A DNA stretch of 64,000 nucleotides from Archangium sp. (GCA_030681645.1 JAUXRX010000030.1:30069-94068), one strand, 5' to 3'; counted from the stretch's first letter, positions 20,931 through 31,071 are shown. A program made the numbers and translations. Notes: generated by a model from the letters alone, not told the origin.

Positions 20931-23900
20931 ATGAACCGTCGCAATCACTGGCGCTCTCTCCCCGCCGCACTGCTCGTGCTGTTCGCGGTCAGCTGCGCGC
21001 CGAGCAATGGCGACATCATTCGCGTTCAGCCCAACGTCGTTCGCAAGGCTGACCTCCTCGACGGCCAGTGGTTCTTCCGCAACACGGTGACCTGGACGCC
21101 GTTCAACACCCAGTTCACGTTCCCCGGCCAGACCGGCAACATGGAAAAGCTGGTCTGGGAGATCCAGGAAGGCAACCTCGTCGGTTACCGGTCCTACGCG
21201 TACACGGTCGGCGCCGAAGCCAACGTCGACCCCAACTCGAAGATCTCGGGAACGACCGCGAAGTACTGCGACGCCGCCGGCGTGTGCAAGGGCGGGCAGA
21301 AGTACTACGGCGCCCCCGTGGTGGCCTTCCCCATCGAGAGCCACTTCGACATTCAGCGTGGCTACAACGCCGCCACCGGCGAGCAGAACAACGTCGTGAG
21401 CGAGAACACCAGCGACCGCTACTGGAATCAGCGTGAGTACATCCGCGTGAGCTGGTCGCAGAACGTGCTCAACCAGAAGTCGGGCCTCAACTGGGGCACC
21501 GTGCAGAACCCCGCGTCGGGCGTGACCAACTCGAACTGGATCCAGCCCAACGAGCCCGGCAGCGACCCGTACGATTGGCCGACCTTCGAGTACAAGGACG
21601 TCGACGGCCAGAAGCAGCTCACCTACTTCGACGTCACCGGCCGCTACATGGCGGTGCCCGACGTCGTCTACTACGAGGGCTACGGCAACATCCCCCTCTG
21701 CTGGTTCGCGGCGGGCGTGTACGACTGCTCTGCGAGCGAGATCCACATTCGCACGTCGATCGCCAAGGTCGACACCACCTGGTCGCGTGACTACGAGCCG
21801 CTGCAGTTCCCGAACGACCTGATGTCGTACTTCGGGTACTTCCGCACCGACCGCCTCAACTACGACAAGAAGTTCGGTTACAACGACTCGGCGGTCATTC
21901 GCCTGGCGAACCGCCACCGCGTCTGGAAGGAGTACTACCAGAAGGAAGGCGGCGAGGTGACCGACAAGTCCCTCCCCATGGCCCAGCGTGAGCCTTCGCC
22001 GATCCGCTACTACTTCACCCCTGCCAACCGCATGGGCGGCACCGAGCGCTACGACGAGTTCTGGGAGCCGGGCCGCCGCATCGAGAGCGACTACGACCGC
22101 GCCTTCCGCCGCGCCATCGCCGCCGCCCAGCAGAAGGAGCCCGCCGACATCCGCCAGATGTTCTACCTCTGCAACAACCCGGTGAAGTCGGGTGACCCCG
22201 TGGAGTGCGGCAACGCCGGCTTCTCGCCGAAGATCGGTGACCTCCGCTACAGCTTCGTCAACACCGTCGCCGAGCCCGTCGCCAACGGCCTGCTGGGCTA
22301 CGGCCCGAGCTCGGCTGACCCGGAGACCGGGCAGATCATCTCGGGCATGTCGAACACGTACACCTGGGGCGTCGACCTCTACGGCCGCGACGTCACCAAC
22401 TGGATCCTCCTGCTCACCGGCGAGAAGTCGACCCAGGACTACATCAGCGGCGTCGACGTCTCGGACTTCATCAAGAACAACCCCGTCTACAACATCAAGG
22501 GCCTCAAGCGTGACGGGCTGCTGCAGTCGGAACTCCAGGGCATTCCCACCCGCAACGAAGAGAGCAAGGGCGCGTGGGATCGACCGACCCCGCGCATGGC
22601 CTCGGTCATTCAGACCATTCTCTCCGACCGCAACACCATCGCCAGCAAGGGTGACCAGCTGAAGAAGGCCGCCGACGAGCTCGCCAAGAACCCGGCCCTC
22701 GAGGCCGCGGTGCTCGACAACCCCGACATGCAGGCCGACCTCATCAACCTGCTGCCCCCGTTCGCCCGCGCGGCCGCCCAGCGTGACCCGAGCTTCCTGC
22801 GCCAGGCCTCGCGCTCGGTGCTCACCAACATCAAGCTCTCGCAGAACTGGGAAAAGGCCCGCCTCGACTGGCTGACGAAGAACAGCGTCACCACGTTCGA
22901 CTTCTACGATCGCACCCTGATCGGCCTGGCCACCGAGAAGCTCACCTACCGCAACGCCCGCATCGCGGCGCTCGAGAACGGTGGCGCCGGCCTGCTGCCT
23001 GCCGAGGCCCGCCGCGTCGCCGACGACGAGATCGCCAAGCAGGTCCGCCAGCAGGTCTGGCTCGCCACCTCGCTCCACGAGGCCGGCCACACCCTCAACC
23101 TGCGCCACAACTTCCAGGGCTCGTACGATGCGATCAACTACTTCGACTCGTACTGGGACATTCGCCGCGAGACGGTGACCATGCAGCAGAACAACCAGGC
23201 CAAGCTGCCCCGCACCGCGGCCGACATGAAGAAGGCCTCAGAGGGTACCGAGGCCCAGCTCATCGAGGGCATGCACAACCACGAGTACTCCTCGATCATG
23301 GATTACTCGGGCAAGATCTTCAACGACTGGGCCGGCATCGGGAAGTACGACGAGGCGGCGATCATCTTCGCCTACTCGGGTGACACCCAGCCCGGCTACG
23401 TCGAGGTGTTCGAGAACGCCCGCAAGACCTCGAAGGTCGTTCCCGGCACCGACGGCGCGAACCTCACCATCTCGGGCGCGGGCGCCGACCTGCCCATGGT
23501 CAACGTCACGCACACCAACCCCAACGTGCGCAACTACACCGAGCGCTTCCACTACTCGACCGTGCCCCTGCACTTCGGCGAGGGCTCGGACGTCATCTCG
23601 ATCCTCAACGACGGTCTGCTCAAGCTCCGCCAGCGCCGCCTGGCGAAGTGGAGCGAGGTGGTGACTGACGAGAAGCGGGTGAGCGACGCCCTGCTCGCCG
23701 ACCCCACGCTGATCGACGACCCCGACCGCGCCGCTGGCGTCATCGGCAACCCGCTGCTGCGCGTGCCGTACATGTTCTGCAGCGACGAGTCGGCTGACGG
23801 CCCGGTGCTCTCGTGCAACCGCTTCGACCGCGGCCCCGACTACTACGAGATCACCCGCACCAAGCTCGAGGACTACTGGAACTACTACCTCGACAACCAC

Positions 23901-25214
23901 TTCCGCCGCGACAGCGCCTTCTTCTCGGGCAACGGCGCGCTCGGCCGCACGTTCAACACCTTCTTCACGGTGGCGAACTCCTACAAGCACTGGGTGTACG
24001 AGGTGTACCAGAAGAGCTCGCGCAACCAGGAGCAGGTGTCGCGCTACAAGCTCGACCCGCTCATGCAGGACTACTGGACGATGGCCGTGCTCGACGGCGT
24101 CAACCAGCACCTCAACGTGATGTCGGTGCCGCCTGACGGGTTGTTCATGTACCGCAACCTCCGCGGCGGCCCCCGGTGGGACCTGATCAGCGGTGGTGAC
24201 GACTTCGACTACCTCAACGCCACGGGCCGTCAGCGCCTCGAAGAGCTGTACACCAGCCGCTACGCCGCGCAGGACTTCCTCATCATTCCCCGCGGGCTCG
24301 GCCGTCGCATGTACAGCCGCTACGACTACAAGTCGGGCTTCGGCTTCTGGAACCGCATGCTCGAGGCCGGTCACTACAACGACCAGGTCGGCGCCATGTT
24401 CGCGGCCGTCATCCCCGACATCGACATCCAGGGCGTGGACATCACGGCCGACCAGGACCGGTACGCCATTCCGTACTACCTGACGTTCCGCGACGAGTTC
24501 CAGAGCACCTTCAGCTCGCTGTGGGCCAACGACGAAGAGAAGATTCGCCCCGTCGCCTACAAGACGGTCAACGCGGCCAACGGCGTGACTGACGTCGCGG
24601 CCATCGAGTGGCGCACCTACGTGCGCGGCACCGACTTCTTCGCGGGCTTCAACTACCCGCGCGAGCGCCGCAACTGCAACACCACCGCGGGCGAGCAGCC
24701 CTACCGTGACGATTGCTGGGTGCCCGATCAGCGCGCCGCGCCGGCGAACATTCAGCTCACCTGGACCAGCCGCATCTACGGCCTGTTCCTCGGCATGGCC
24801 CTGTTCCGCGTCAACTACGACCTCGACTACGCCAAGGCCAACCAGATCTACAAGCTGGGCTCGGGCGAGGCCTTCCAGGTCGCGACCGGGTACCACACGG
24901 TCGAGGTGCCTGACGTCGTCACCGGCCACCGCTACGCGGCGATCGAGAAGGACGGCGCGCCCTACAACAGCACCGGCGCCATCCGCATGATCGACATCGC
25001 CAACCAGTACCTGGTGATGGTGCGCGACCCCGCCACCTGCCCGCTGCCCGACTACGTCTTCTTCCAGGGCTACACCTGCTTGCCGGCTGACCAGGCGAAC
25101 AACCCGGCCCTGTTGGAAGACCGCCGCAAGTACTGGACCGAGGTGTTCGAAGACAGCATCCGCGACCTCGGCCTGCAGCGCGGCATGTACCAGATCTACG
25201 GGAAGGCGTTCTGA
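20931..25214 (+). CDS. Giant metzincin-type zinc metalloprotease lipoprotein, paralogue A
   Basis: This encodes 1427 residues. I place the start at 20931 because GGAGG (20922-20926) precedes it and MNRRNHWRSLPAALLVLFAVSC forms a lipoprotein signal with lipobox AVSC. The zinc site is H716-E717-x2-H720-x5-H726 (HEAGHTLNLRHNF) with a Met-turn at SIMDY (M790), the pattern of DUF5117/DUF4953-type zinc-dependent metalloproteases of the metzincin clan. Position 723, normally Gly in HExxHxxGxxH, is Asn. It is far longer than the usual family members of about 800-900 residues; N- and C-terminal Tyr/Asp-rich regions are unassigned. It should be anchored at the outer membrane and degrade or process proteins there. 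Confidence 0.9.
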   Translation: MNRRNHWRSLPAALLVLFAVSCAPSNGDIIRVQPNVVRKADLLDGQWFFRNTVTWTPFNTQFTFPGQTGNMEKLVWEIQEGNLVGYRSYAYTVGAEANVDPNSKISGTTAKYCDAAGVCKGGQKYYGAPVVAFPIESHFDIQRGYNAATGEQNNVVSENTSDRYWNQREYIRVSWSQNVLNQKSGLNWGTVQNPASGVTNSNWIQPNEPGSDPYDWPTFEYKDVDGQKQLTYFDVTGRYMAVPDVVYYEGYGNIPLCWFAAGVYDCSASEIHIRTSIAKVDTTWSRDYEPLQFPNDLMSYFGYFRTDRLNYDKKFGYNDSAVIRLANRHRVWKEYYQKEGGEVTDKSLPMAQREPSPIRYYFTPANRMGGTERYDEFWEPGRRIESDYDRAFRRAIAAAQQKEPADIRQMFYLCNNPVKSGDPVECGNAGFSPKIGDLRYSFVNTVAEPVANGLLGYGPSSADPETGQIISGMSNTYTWGVDLYGRDVTNWILLLTGEKSTQDYISGVDVSDFIKNNPVYNIKGLKRDGLLQSELQGIPTRNEESKGAWDRPTPRMASVIQTILSDRNTIASKGDQLKKAADELAKNPALEAAVLDNPDMQADLINLLPPFARAAAQRDPSFLRQASRSVLTNIKLSQNWEKARLDWLTKNSVTTFDFYDRTLIGLATEKLTYRNARIAALENGGAGLLPAEARRVADDEIAKQVRQQVWLATSLHEAGHTLNLRHNFQGSYDAINYFDSYWDIRRETVTMQQNNQAKLPRTAADMKKASEGTEAQLIEGMHNHEYSSIMDYSGKIFNDWAGIGKYDEAAIIFAYSGDTQPGYVEVFENARKTSKVVPGTDGANLTISGAGADLPMVNVTHTNPNVRNYTERFHYSTVPLHFGEGSDVISILNDGLLKLRQRRLAKWSEVVTDEKRVSDALLADPTLIDDPDRAAGVIGNPLLRVPYMFCSDESADGPVLSCNRFDRGPDYYEITRTKLEDYWNYYLDNHFRRDSAFFSGNGALGRTFNTFFTVANSYKHWVYEVYQKSSRNQEQVSRYKLDPLMQDYWTMAVLDGVNQHLNVMSVPPDGLFMYRNLRGGPRWDLISGGDDFDYLNATGRQRLEELYTSRYAAQDFLIIPRGLGRRMYSRYDYKSGFGFWNRMLEAGHYNDQVGAMFAAVIPDIDIQGVDITADQDRYAIPYYLTFRDEFQSTFSSLWANDEEKIRPVAYKTVNAANGVTDVAAIEWRTYVRGTDFFAGFNYPRERRNCNTTAGEQPYRDDCWVPDQRAAPANIQLTWTSRIYGLFLGMALFRVNYDLDYAKANQIYKLGSGEAFQVATGYHTVEVPDVVTGHRYAAIEKDGAPYNSTGAIRMIDIANQYLVMVRDPATCPLPDYVFFQGYTCLPADQANNPALLEDRRKYWTEVFEDSIRDLGLQRGMYQIYGKAF

Positions 25215-25246
25215 ACATGGAACTCCGCACTCTTGAGGGAATGAAC

Positions 25247-28200
25247 ATGAACAGCCTCTTCCGCGCCGTCGTCCTCGCCACCACCGCGTTCGTCGCGGTG
25301 GGTTGTGGCCAGCCTGAGCTGGTCGATCGCACCGGGCCCAACCCGGTCAAGAAGTCCGAGCTGCTCGAGGGCACCTGGTACATCCAGGAGTCGATCATCG
25401 ACGCCCCCAAGACGCCCGGCGGCACCGCCGTGGTCGGCTACGGCGGCAAGATGGAGAAGATCCGCTGGGAGGTGCAGGAGGACCTGCTCGTCGGTTACCG
25501 CTCCTACGAGATCGTCCCGGGCGCTGATCCCCGCGTCGACCGCGAGAAGTCGAAGCTGGGCCAGGTCGTCTTCCAGGACGGCCGCCCCTACAAGGGCAAC
25601 CCGGTGTTCGCGTACCGCATCGAGAGCCACTTCGATCGCCAGCGCCAGTACAACGCCGCCACCGGCGAGCAGACCAACGTGCTGGTCGAAGATACGGCCG
25701 ATCGCCCCTGGTACGAGCGCGACTACATGCGCGTGGACTTCCGGAACAACCAGATCCTCAACTACGAGAACTGCACCGTGCCCAACGGGCAGGAGCCCCA
25801 GTGCGCGGCCTCGTCGGGCGCCCAGTACTTCCGCTACATCACCCCGCAGGACCAGCAGGCCAGCGACCAGGCGATCAGCTTCACCCGCGATGGCGCCGGC
25901 AAGCTGCAGTACTTCGACTTCGTCAGCCAGCGCATCGCCGACCCGCTCTCGATCTACTACGAGGGCTACGGCAACCTGCCCCTGTGCTTCTTCAACTCGA
26001 CCGTCGACTGCGAGAGCGCCGACATCCGCATCCGCACGTCGGTGCTGCGGGTCGATGAGGCGGTCAGCAACGACTACGAGCCGCTCGTCTACAGCGACAA
26101 GCTGATGGTGAAGTTCGGCTTCTTCCGCCAGGAGTCGTACAGCTACTCGAAGGACTACTACTACACGTACTCCGGGCAGCAGTTCTTCGCGATGCGCCAC
26201 AACATCTGGCAGCGCGCGCATGACGACAAGGGCAACCTCATCAACGTGGTCGATCGCGCCCTGCGCCCGATCGTCTACTACATGACGGCGAACACCCCGG
26301 CCTACCTCGAGGGCGCCGCTTCACGGCACCTGGCCACCGCCCAGGGCATGGATCCCGAGCAGACCATCGAAGCCTCGTGGGATCGCTCGTACCGCCGCAC
26401 CGTGGCCGTGCCGCGTGGCCTCGAGATCAGCGACGTGCCCCAGATGTTCTTCGTCTGTGAGTCGCCCGTGCGTGAAGGCTCGCCGGCGGCCTGCGGCAAG
26501 CCCGGCACCTACGCCCGCATCGGCGACCTGCGCTACCACATCATCCCCTACGTCGATCAGAACGCGGGCGGCCTCCTCGGCCTCGGCCCGTCGTCGATGG
26601 ACCCTGAGACCGGCATGGTGGTGCACGCCGCGGCCAACATCTACGGGCCCGGCCTCGACACCTGGGCTGGCAGCTCGCAGCAGGTGATCGACGTGGTGTC
26701 CGGTGAGCTCTCGCTCAGCGAGCTCATCTCGGGCAAGGACGTGAAGGACTACGTCTTCGCCAACCTCAACCCGACCGACCCGCGCCGCCCCCTCAACGGG
26801 CCGTGGAACTCGCAGCAGCCCCTCGTCTCCGACGCGACCCGGCCCGCGGGCTCGTTCGCCAACCTCGACGGCAAGCTCAAGAACCTGGCGGCCCAGTGGC
26901 GCCAGAACGGCACGCTGCCCGTGGCCAAGGAGAACCGCCGCGCGGTGGTGGAGCGCCTGATCAAGGACAACCCGTCGCTCGAGGAAGAGCTCGTCAACCT
27001 GCCCGAGGTGCGCGTCGCGATTCAGTCGATGACCACGAACAAGGGCTTCCAGGCCAAGGTGCAGACCGACTCGGCGTTCTACCGCACGGTGGCGCGCAAC
27101 ATTCTGCTCGGCAACGACCCCGTCGAGGCGGCGCTGACCAGGTCGCGCAACACGCCTGACCCGAAGGTCGGCTGCTTCTACGAGTTCTCCTACAGCGACG
27201 AGGACTACTTCGGCCTCGCCAAGCGCAAGCTCGAGCTGCAGAAGACGCTCGTCACCAAGTTCAAGCAGCAGGGCCAGAGCGACGCCGACGCGCTCGTCGC
27301 GGCCAAGGGCGAGGTCTACAACAGCATTCGCCGGGAAGCCTACCGCTCGGTCACCGAGCACGAGATCGGCCACACCCTGGGCCTGATGCACAACTTCATC
27401 GCCTCGGCCGACGCGCTCAACTACCACGACGGCTACTGGGATCTGCGCAAGGAGACCATCGGTGTCGAGGTGGGCGGCCGCCGCGTGCTGCCGGTCACCC
27501 CGCAGAACCTGAGCGACGCCGCGAAGCCGAACCAGCACCAGCTCGACGAAGGCATCTACGAGTACACCTACTCGTCGATCATGGACTACGGCGCGCGCGT
27601 CAGCGCCCAGAACAAGGGCACCGGCAAGTACGATGACGCCGCGATCCTCTTCGCGTACGGCGGTGGCTTCGAGCCGGGCTGGGTCGAGGTCTTCAACGAG
27701 CTGCGCCCCAGCTACCAGAGCCCCAACATCACCGTGCCGCTCGACAACCAGGCCAAGGTCTTCACCGTGCGCGGCGCGCAGGTCGAGATCCCGCTGGCGC
27801 ACGTCGAGCACTACACGCCCGCGTCGAACTTCTACACGGACAAGTACCACTACACGACGCTGCCCTTCCATTTCGCCGACCAGCAGCCTTCGTTCGACGC
27901 GATGCTGGACCAGGGCATCGCCCGCATGAAGAACCGCTCGTTCCGCAAGTGGAGCGAGATGGCCGAGCACTACAAGCGCATCGAGGCCGAGCTCAAGAAG
28001 TTCAACCTCTCCCAGAGCGGGCTGAGCGAGAACGACTTTTCCCGCGCCCGCGACATCATCAACGCGGCCGGTGGCGCGGCGGTGCCGGTCGAAGTGCCCT
28101 TCATGTTCTGCTCGGACTACGAGGTCGGCGCGAACCTGCTGTGCAACCGCAACGACCAGGGGGCTGACGTCTTCGAGATGACCTCGAAGTGGATGGAGCG

Positions 28201-29449
28201 CTTCAACGAGTCGTACGTGTTCACGAACTTCCGCCGCGACCGCCTCAGCTACTCGCCGGCGGCGGTGGCCTCGGGCAAGTTCGGCCGCTTCCTCGGGAAC
28301 ATCCCCAACGTCTACCAGCAGTGGCTCTTCAACATCTTCTACCTGGCCAAGTACTACCAGCTGACCCCCGAGGAGATGGACAAGTACTACGGCCTCGGCG
28401 ACCCCATCTGGCAGAACTACTGGACGATGGCGGTGATCGACTCGACCAACCTGCTGATGCAGCAGATCTCGATTCCTTCGGCCGGCTACCACGGCAAGAA
28501 GGCCGACGGCACCTGGGAGTACGTGCCCACGGGTGACCCGCAGAACCGCCGCCTGGCGACGCCCGCCGAGAACGCGCTCAAGACCGAGCTGGCCCGCCCG
28601 CAGAACGGCGGCTACTCAGACCTGGCCTACGTGCCCCGCGGCCCCGGCCGCAGCATGTTCACCGTGTACGACACGTTCGGGTACGACAACTTCTCGCGCG
28701 TGAACGAGGCCGGTCACTTCTGGGACGTGTACGCGGCGATGCTCGCGCTCACCACCAGCGAGACGAACTTCCTCGGCGTCGACCGCGGGTCCGATGCGCT
28801 GCGCTACTCGCTGCCGTACTACACGACGTTCAACCTCGAGCTGGCGCCGCTCTTCAACAACTACTGGACGCAGAACGTCCCGTACTACTCGCCGCAGATG
28901 GCGAAGCAGACCGACGGCACCGCGCTCATCCAGCTGCCCACCTTCATCCGTGCGCAGGACTTCATTCCCGGCTTCGTGTACCCGGCGGCACCGGTGGTGC
29001 CTGTCGACGGCACGGGTCAGCCGATGGTGATGTCGAAGGTCGCCCCGGTCTCCACCTGGAGCTCGCGCTTCTACGCGCAGGTCTGGTCGATGGCCTTCTT
29101 CACGGCCAACTTCAACCTCGAGTTCGCGAACTTCAACCAGATCTTCCGCCTCGGCTCGGCTGACAGCCTCACCCCTGCCGCGGGCTTCACGGTCGTCACC
29201 TACGAAGATCCGTTCGGTGGTGGTTACCTCTACGCGGCGATGAAGAAGACGGGCCAGCTGGTGCCCACCGCAGGCGTGGAGATGGTCGAGCGCGCGGCGC
29301 TGTCGAAGACCAAGTGGGAGACGGCGATCGCCTCGGGTCAGCCGGTCGACGGCAGGACGGCGGCGGAGTGGGAAACGGAGCTCCGGGGGTCCACCCGTAC
29401 GCTCGAGATGATGCGCGGGCTGTACGACATCTTCGGCCGCGCCTGGTAA
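25247..29449 (+). CDS. Giant metzincin-type zinc metalloprotease lipoprotein, paralogue B
   Basis: This encodes 1400 residues from the ATG at 25247; TTGAGGGA at 25233-25240 gives it a 6-nt spacing, better than the in-frame ATGs at 25217 or 25241. The signal ends in lipobox AVGC. The zinc site is complete: H705-E706-x2-H709-x2-G712-x2-H715 (HEIGHTLGLMHNF), with Met-turn M779 in SIMDY. It aligns with paralogue A along its length: ELLEGTWY versus DLLDGQWF near the N-terminus, VGYRSYE versus VGYRSYA, and FGRAW versus YGKAF at the end. The genes are 32 nt apart and share one terminator, so they form an operon arisen by tandem duplication. Confidence 0.92.
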   Translation: MNSLFRAVVLATTAFVAVGCGQPELVDRTGPNPVKKSELLEGTWYIQESIIDAPKTPGGTAVVGYGGKMEKIRWEVQEDLLVGYRSYEIVPGADPRVDREKSKLGQVVFQDGRPYKGNPVFAYRIESHFDRQRQYNAATGEQTNVLVEDTADRPWYERDYMRVDFRNNQILNYENCTVPNGQEPQCAASSGAQYFRYITPQDQQASDQAISFTRDGAGKLQYFDFVSQRIADPLSIYYEGYGNLPLCFFNSTVDCESADIRIRTSVLRVDEAVSNDYEPLVYSDKLMVKFGFFRQESYSYSKDYYYTYSGQQFFAMRHNIWQRAHDDKGNLINVVDRALRPIVYYMTANTPAYLEGAASRHLATAQGMDPEQTIEASWDRSYRRTVAVPRGLEISDVPQMFFVCESPVREGSPAACGKPGTYARIGDLRYHIIPYVDQNAGGLLGLGPSSMDPETGMVVHAAANIYGPGLDTWAGSSQQVIDVVSGELSLSELISGKDVKDYVFANLNPTDPRRPLNGPWNSQQPLVSDATRPAGSFANLDGKLKNLAAQWRQNGTLPVAKENRRAVVERLIKDNPSLEEELVNLPEVRVAIQSMTTNKGFQAKVQTDSAFYRTVARNILLGNDPVEAALTRSRNTPDPKVGCFYEFSYSDEDYFGLAKRKLELQKTLVTKFKQQGQSDADALVAAKGEVYNSIRREAYRSVTEHEIGHTLGLMHNFIASADALNYHDGYWDLRKETIGVEVGGRRVLPVTPQNLSDAAKPNQHQLDEGIYEYTYSSIMDYGARVSAQNKGTGKYDDAAILFAYGGGFEPGWVEVFNELRPSYQSPNITVPLDNQAKVFTVRGAQVEIPLAHVEHYTPASNFYTDKYHYTTLPFHFADQQPSFDAMLDQGIARMKNRSFRKWSEMAEHYKRIEAELKKFNLSQSGLSENDFSRARDIINAAGGAAVPVEVPFMFCSDYEVGANLLCNRNDQGADVFEMTSKWMERFNESYVFTNFRRDRLSYSPAAVASGKFGRFLGNIPNVYQQWLFNIFYLAKYYQLTPEEMDKYYGLGDPIWQNYWTMAVIDSTNLLMQQISIPSAGYHGKKADGTWEYVPTGDPQNRRLATPAENALKTELARPQNGGYSDLAYVPRGPGRSMFTVYDTFGYDNFSRVNEAGHFWDVYAAMLALTTSETNFLGVDRGSDALRYSLPYYTTFNLELAPLFNNYWTQNVPYYSPQMAKQTDGTALIQLPTFIRAQDFIPGFVYPAAPVVPVDGTGQPMVMSKVAPVSTWSSRFYAQVWSMAFFTANFNLEFANFNQIFRLGSADSLTPAAGFTVVTYEDPFGGGYLYAAMKKTGQLVPTAGVEMVERAALSKTKWETAIASGQPVDGRTAAEWETELRGSTRTLEMMRGLYDIFGRAW

Positions 29450-29473
29450 TTCCGGCGAGGTTCTGAAGTGACG

Positions 29474-29513
29474 GCGCTCGGTCCTGACCACAGGGCCGGG
29501 CGCTCGTCGTTTT
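29474..29513 (+). terminator. Strong rho-independent terminator after the metalloprotease pair
   Basis: A 13-bp stem (29474-29486 with 29491-29503, two G-T wobbles, loop ACCA) is followed by TCGTCGTTTT. It starts 25 nt after the stop of paralogue B and ends 48 nt before the GTG I choose for the SprT-like gene. Confidence 0.85.
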
Positions 29514-29560
29514 CGGACGTTCCGTTTTCAGAGCCCCCGGCTTTCGCTACAACCCGAACC

Positions 29561-30382
29561 GTGCAGCTTGCGCCGCGTCAGCTCGATCTCTTCGGGAGGC
29601 TCTCCCGGGCCCCTGTGAGCACGCCCGCGCCGCCGGGACCGAGGCTCGACGTGGTGCCCATCGCGCTGCCCCAGGTGGCAGAGCGGCCTCCCACGAGGCA
29701 GGAAACGCTGGCCCGGGCCCGCGCGCTGGCGGCGCAGATCGCCCAGCTGCTCGGCCCTGACCTCAAGGTGCTGCTGACGGTGCACGACAACCGCTCGACG
29801 ATGATCAGCTTCCGGCGCCAGCCGCCGCTGCTGAAGATCCGCGCGCACCACATGTTCCTCGACGCGCCCCAGGCGGTGGTGCGGTCGATCGCCGACTACG
29901 CGGGGCGGGGCAAGACCAGCGCGGGCGTGGAGATCGACGACTACATCGCCGCCCAGCAGAAGCGCATTCGGGCGATGCCCACGAAGCCGGCGCTGCTCGA
30001 GTCACGGGGCGAGTGCTTCGACCTGCACGAGCTGTACGTGCACATCAACGAGGCGCACTTCGGCAACGGGGTGAGCGCGCGCATCGGCTGGGGCCGCAAC
30101 ACCAGCAAGCGGCGCCGCAAGTCGATCCGCCTGGGGGTGTACGATCACAAGGCCCGGGAGATTCGCATTCACCCCGCGCTCGATCGCCCCGACGTGCCGC
30201 GCTTCTTCGTCGAGTTCATCGTCTTCCACGAGATGCTGCACCAGCTCTTCCCCAGCGATCGCGACACCGGGCGGCACGTGCACCACCCCCGGGCCTTCCG
30301 CGAGCGGGAGCGCGCGTTTCCGAAGTACGCGGCCGCGATGGCGTGGGAAAGGCAGCACCTGCAGGAACTGCTGCGCCGCTAG
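29561..30382 (+). CDS. SprT-like zinc metalloprotease-domain protein
   Basis: This encodes 273 residues from the GTG at 29561 (MQLAPRQLDLFG). The frame extends to a GTG at 29468, but that stretch contains the terminator stem and promoter-like, less GC-rich sequence, so the later start is better. The metal site is H223-E224-x2-H227 (VFHEMLHQ) followed by HVHHPRAFRERE, the SprT/Spartan-like layout. The middle has basic blocks (KRRRKSIRLGVY) suited to DNA or RNA contact. Spartan relatives cut DNA-protein crosslinks; whether this one does so is unknown. Confidence 0.82.
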   Translation: MQLAPRQLDLFGRLSRAPVSTPAPPGPRLDVVPIALPQVAERPPTRQETLARARALAAQIAQLLGPDLKVLLTVHDNRSTMISFRRQPPLLKIRAHHMFLDAPQAVVRSIADYAGRGKTSAGVEIDDYIAAQQKRIRAMPTKPALLESRGECFDLHELYVHINEAHFGNGVSARIGWGRNTSKRRRKSIRLGVYDHKAREIRIHPALDRPDVPRFFVEFIVFHEMLHQLFPSDRDTGRHVHHPRAFRERERAFPKYAAAMAWERQHLQELLRR

Positions 30383-30384
30383 AA

Positions 30385-30432
30385 ACCTCTTCCTGCGAAG
30401 CGGGGAGAGGTCGGCCGCAGGCCGGGTGAGGC
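30385..30432 (+). repeat. Dispersed palindrome, family 2, copy 3
   Basis: CCTCTTCC pairs with GGGGAGAGG around a TGCGAAGC loop, and GGCCGCAGGCC forms a second small palindrome behind it. It fills the convergent gap between the SprT-like and ASCH genes. Confidence 0.75.
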
Positions 30433-30447
30433 CCTTCGGCCAAACCT

Positions 30448-31056
30448 TCAACTCCCCTTCTTCTTCGCAGTGAGCGCGAGGTACTTCTTTCCCCGCGGGG
30501 TGACCTCGTAGCCGACCTCGAAGCTCTGGGTGAGCCCCAGCTTCTTGAGCTTCCGCACGTCGATCTTGAACTCTTCCTTCTCGCGCTCGAGCTTCAGCGC
30601 GAGCTGAGAGGCAGCCACCCGCGGGTGCTTGCCGATCAGCTCCATCACCTTGCGCACCCACGTGCCGTCGCGCTCGAGGCGGCCGACCCGCTTGACCAGA
30701 TCAGCCAGCGCCTCGGCGGTGAGCCGGGTCTCGAGCGCCGACGCGACCCGGTCTCCATCGCCGCCGTGCACGAAGGCGACCCGGAAGACCGGGGTGGCGT
30801 CGGTGAGCGGTGCCTTCGCGACGGGCGCCATGTACGCGAGCAGCTCGGCCCGCGACGCGAAGCCGCCCGCGCGGGCGTCACGCTCGGAGATGTCGGCCAC
30901 CGTCACCCGATCGACCGAATTCACCTCGACCACGCCGATGGGGTGCACGCGGTAACGCCCCCCGACCTTCACGTGGGGCTTTTCCCACAGACGAAAAGTC
31001 AGACGCACTGCGCCATCGACGATGCCTGCCTGAAAGCGCTTCTGGAAGAGCAACAC
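30448..31056 (-). CDS. ASCH-like (PUA-fold) domain protein
   Basis: This encodes 202 residues from the GTG at 31056 (MLLFQKRFQAGIVDG). An ATG at 31080 would add eight residues but overlaps the start codon of the divergent pyruvate kinase gene. Residues about 1-100 (FQAGIVDGAVRLTFR, VGGRYRV, VVEVNSVDRVTVADI) match the ASCH/PUA-like fold, which binds RNA or modified bases. The C-terminal 90 residues are helical and charged, probably a winged-helix-like domain (WVRKVMELIGKHPRVAASQLA). Likely cytoplasmic nucleic-acid-binding protein of unknown role. Confidence 0.78.
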   Translation of the reverse strand: MLLFQKRFQAGIVDGAVRLTFRLWEKPHVKVGGRYRVHPIGVVEVNSVDRVTVADISERDARAGGFASRAELLAYMAPVAKAPLTDATPVFRVAFVHGGDGDRVASALETRLTAEALADLVKRVGRLERDGTWVRKVMELIGKHPRVAASQLALKLEREKEEFKIDVRKLKKLGLTQSFEVGYEVTPRGKKYLALTAKKKGS

Positions 31057-31071
31057 CCTCGTCCGTATAAC
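31043..31071 (+). promoter_or_regulatory. Possible pyruvate kinase promoter
   Basis: TATAAC at 31066-31071 is a good -10 element, with a weak -35 (TGGAAG, 31043-31048) at 17-nt spacing. Only 7 nt separate it from the ATG at 31079, so a transcript from it would be leaderless or nearly so. The element overlaps the start region of the divergent ASCH gene. Confidence 0.3.
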
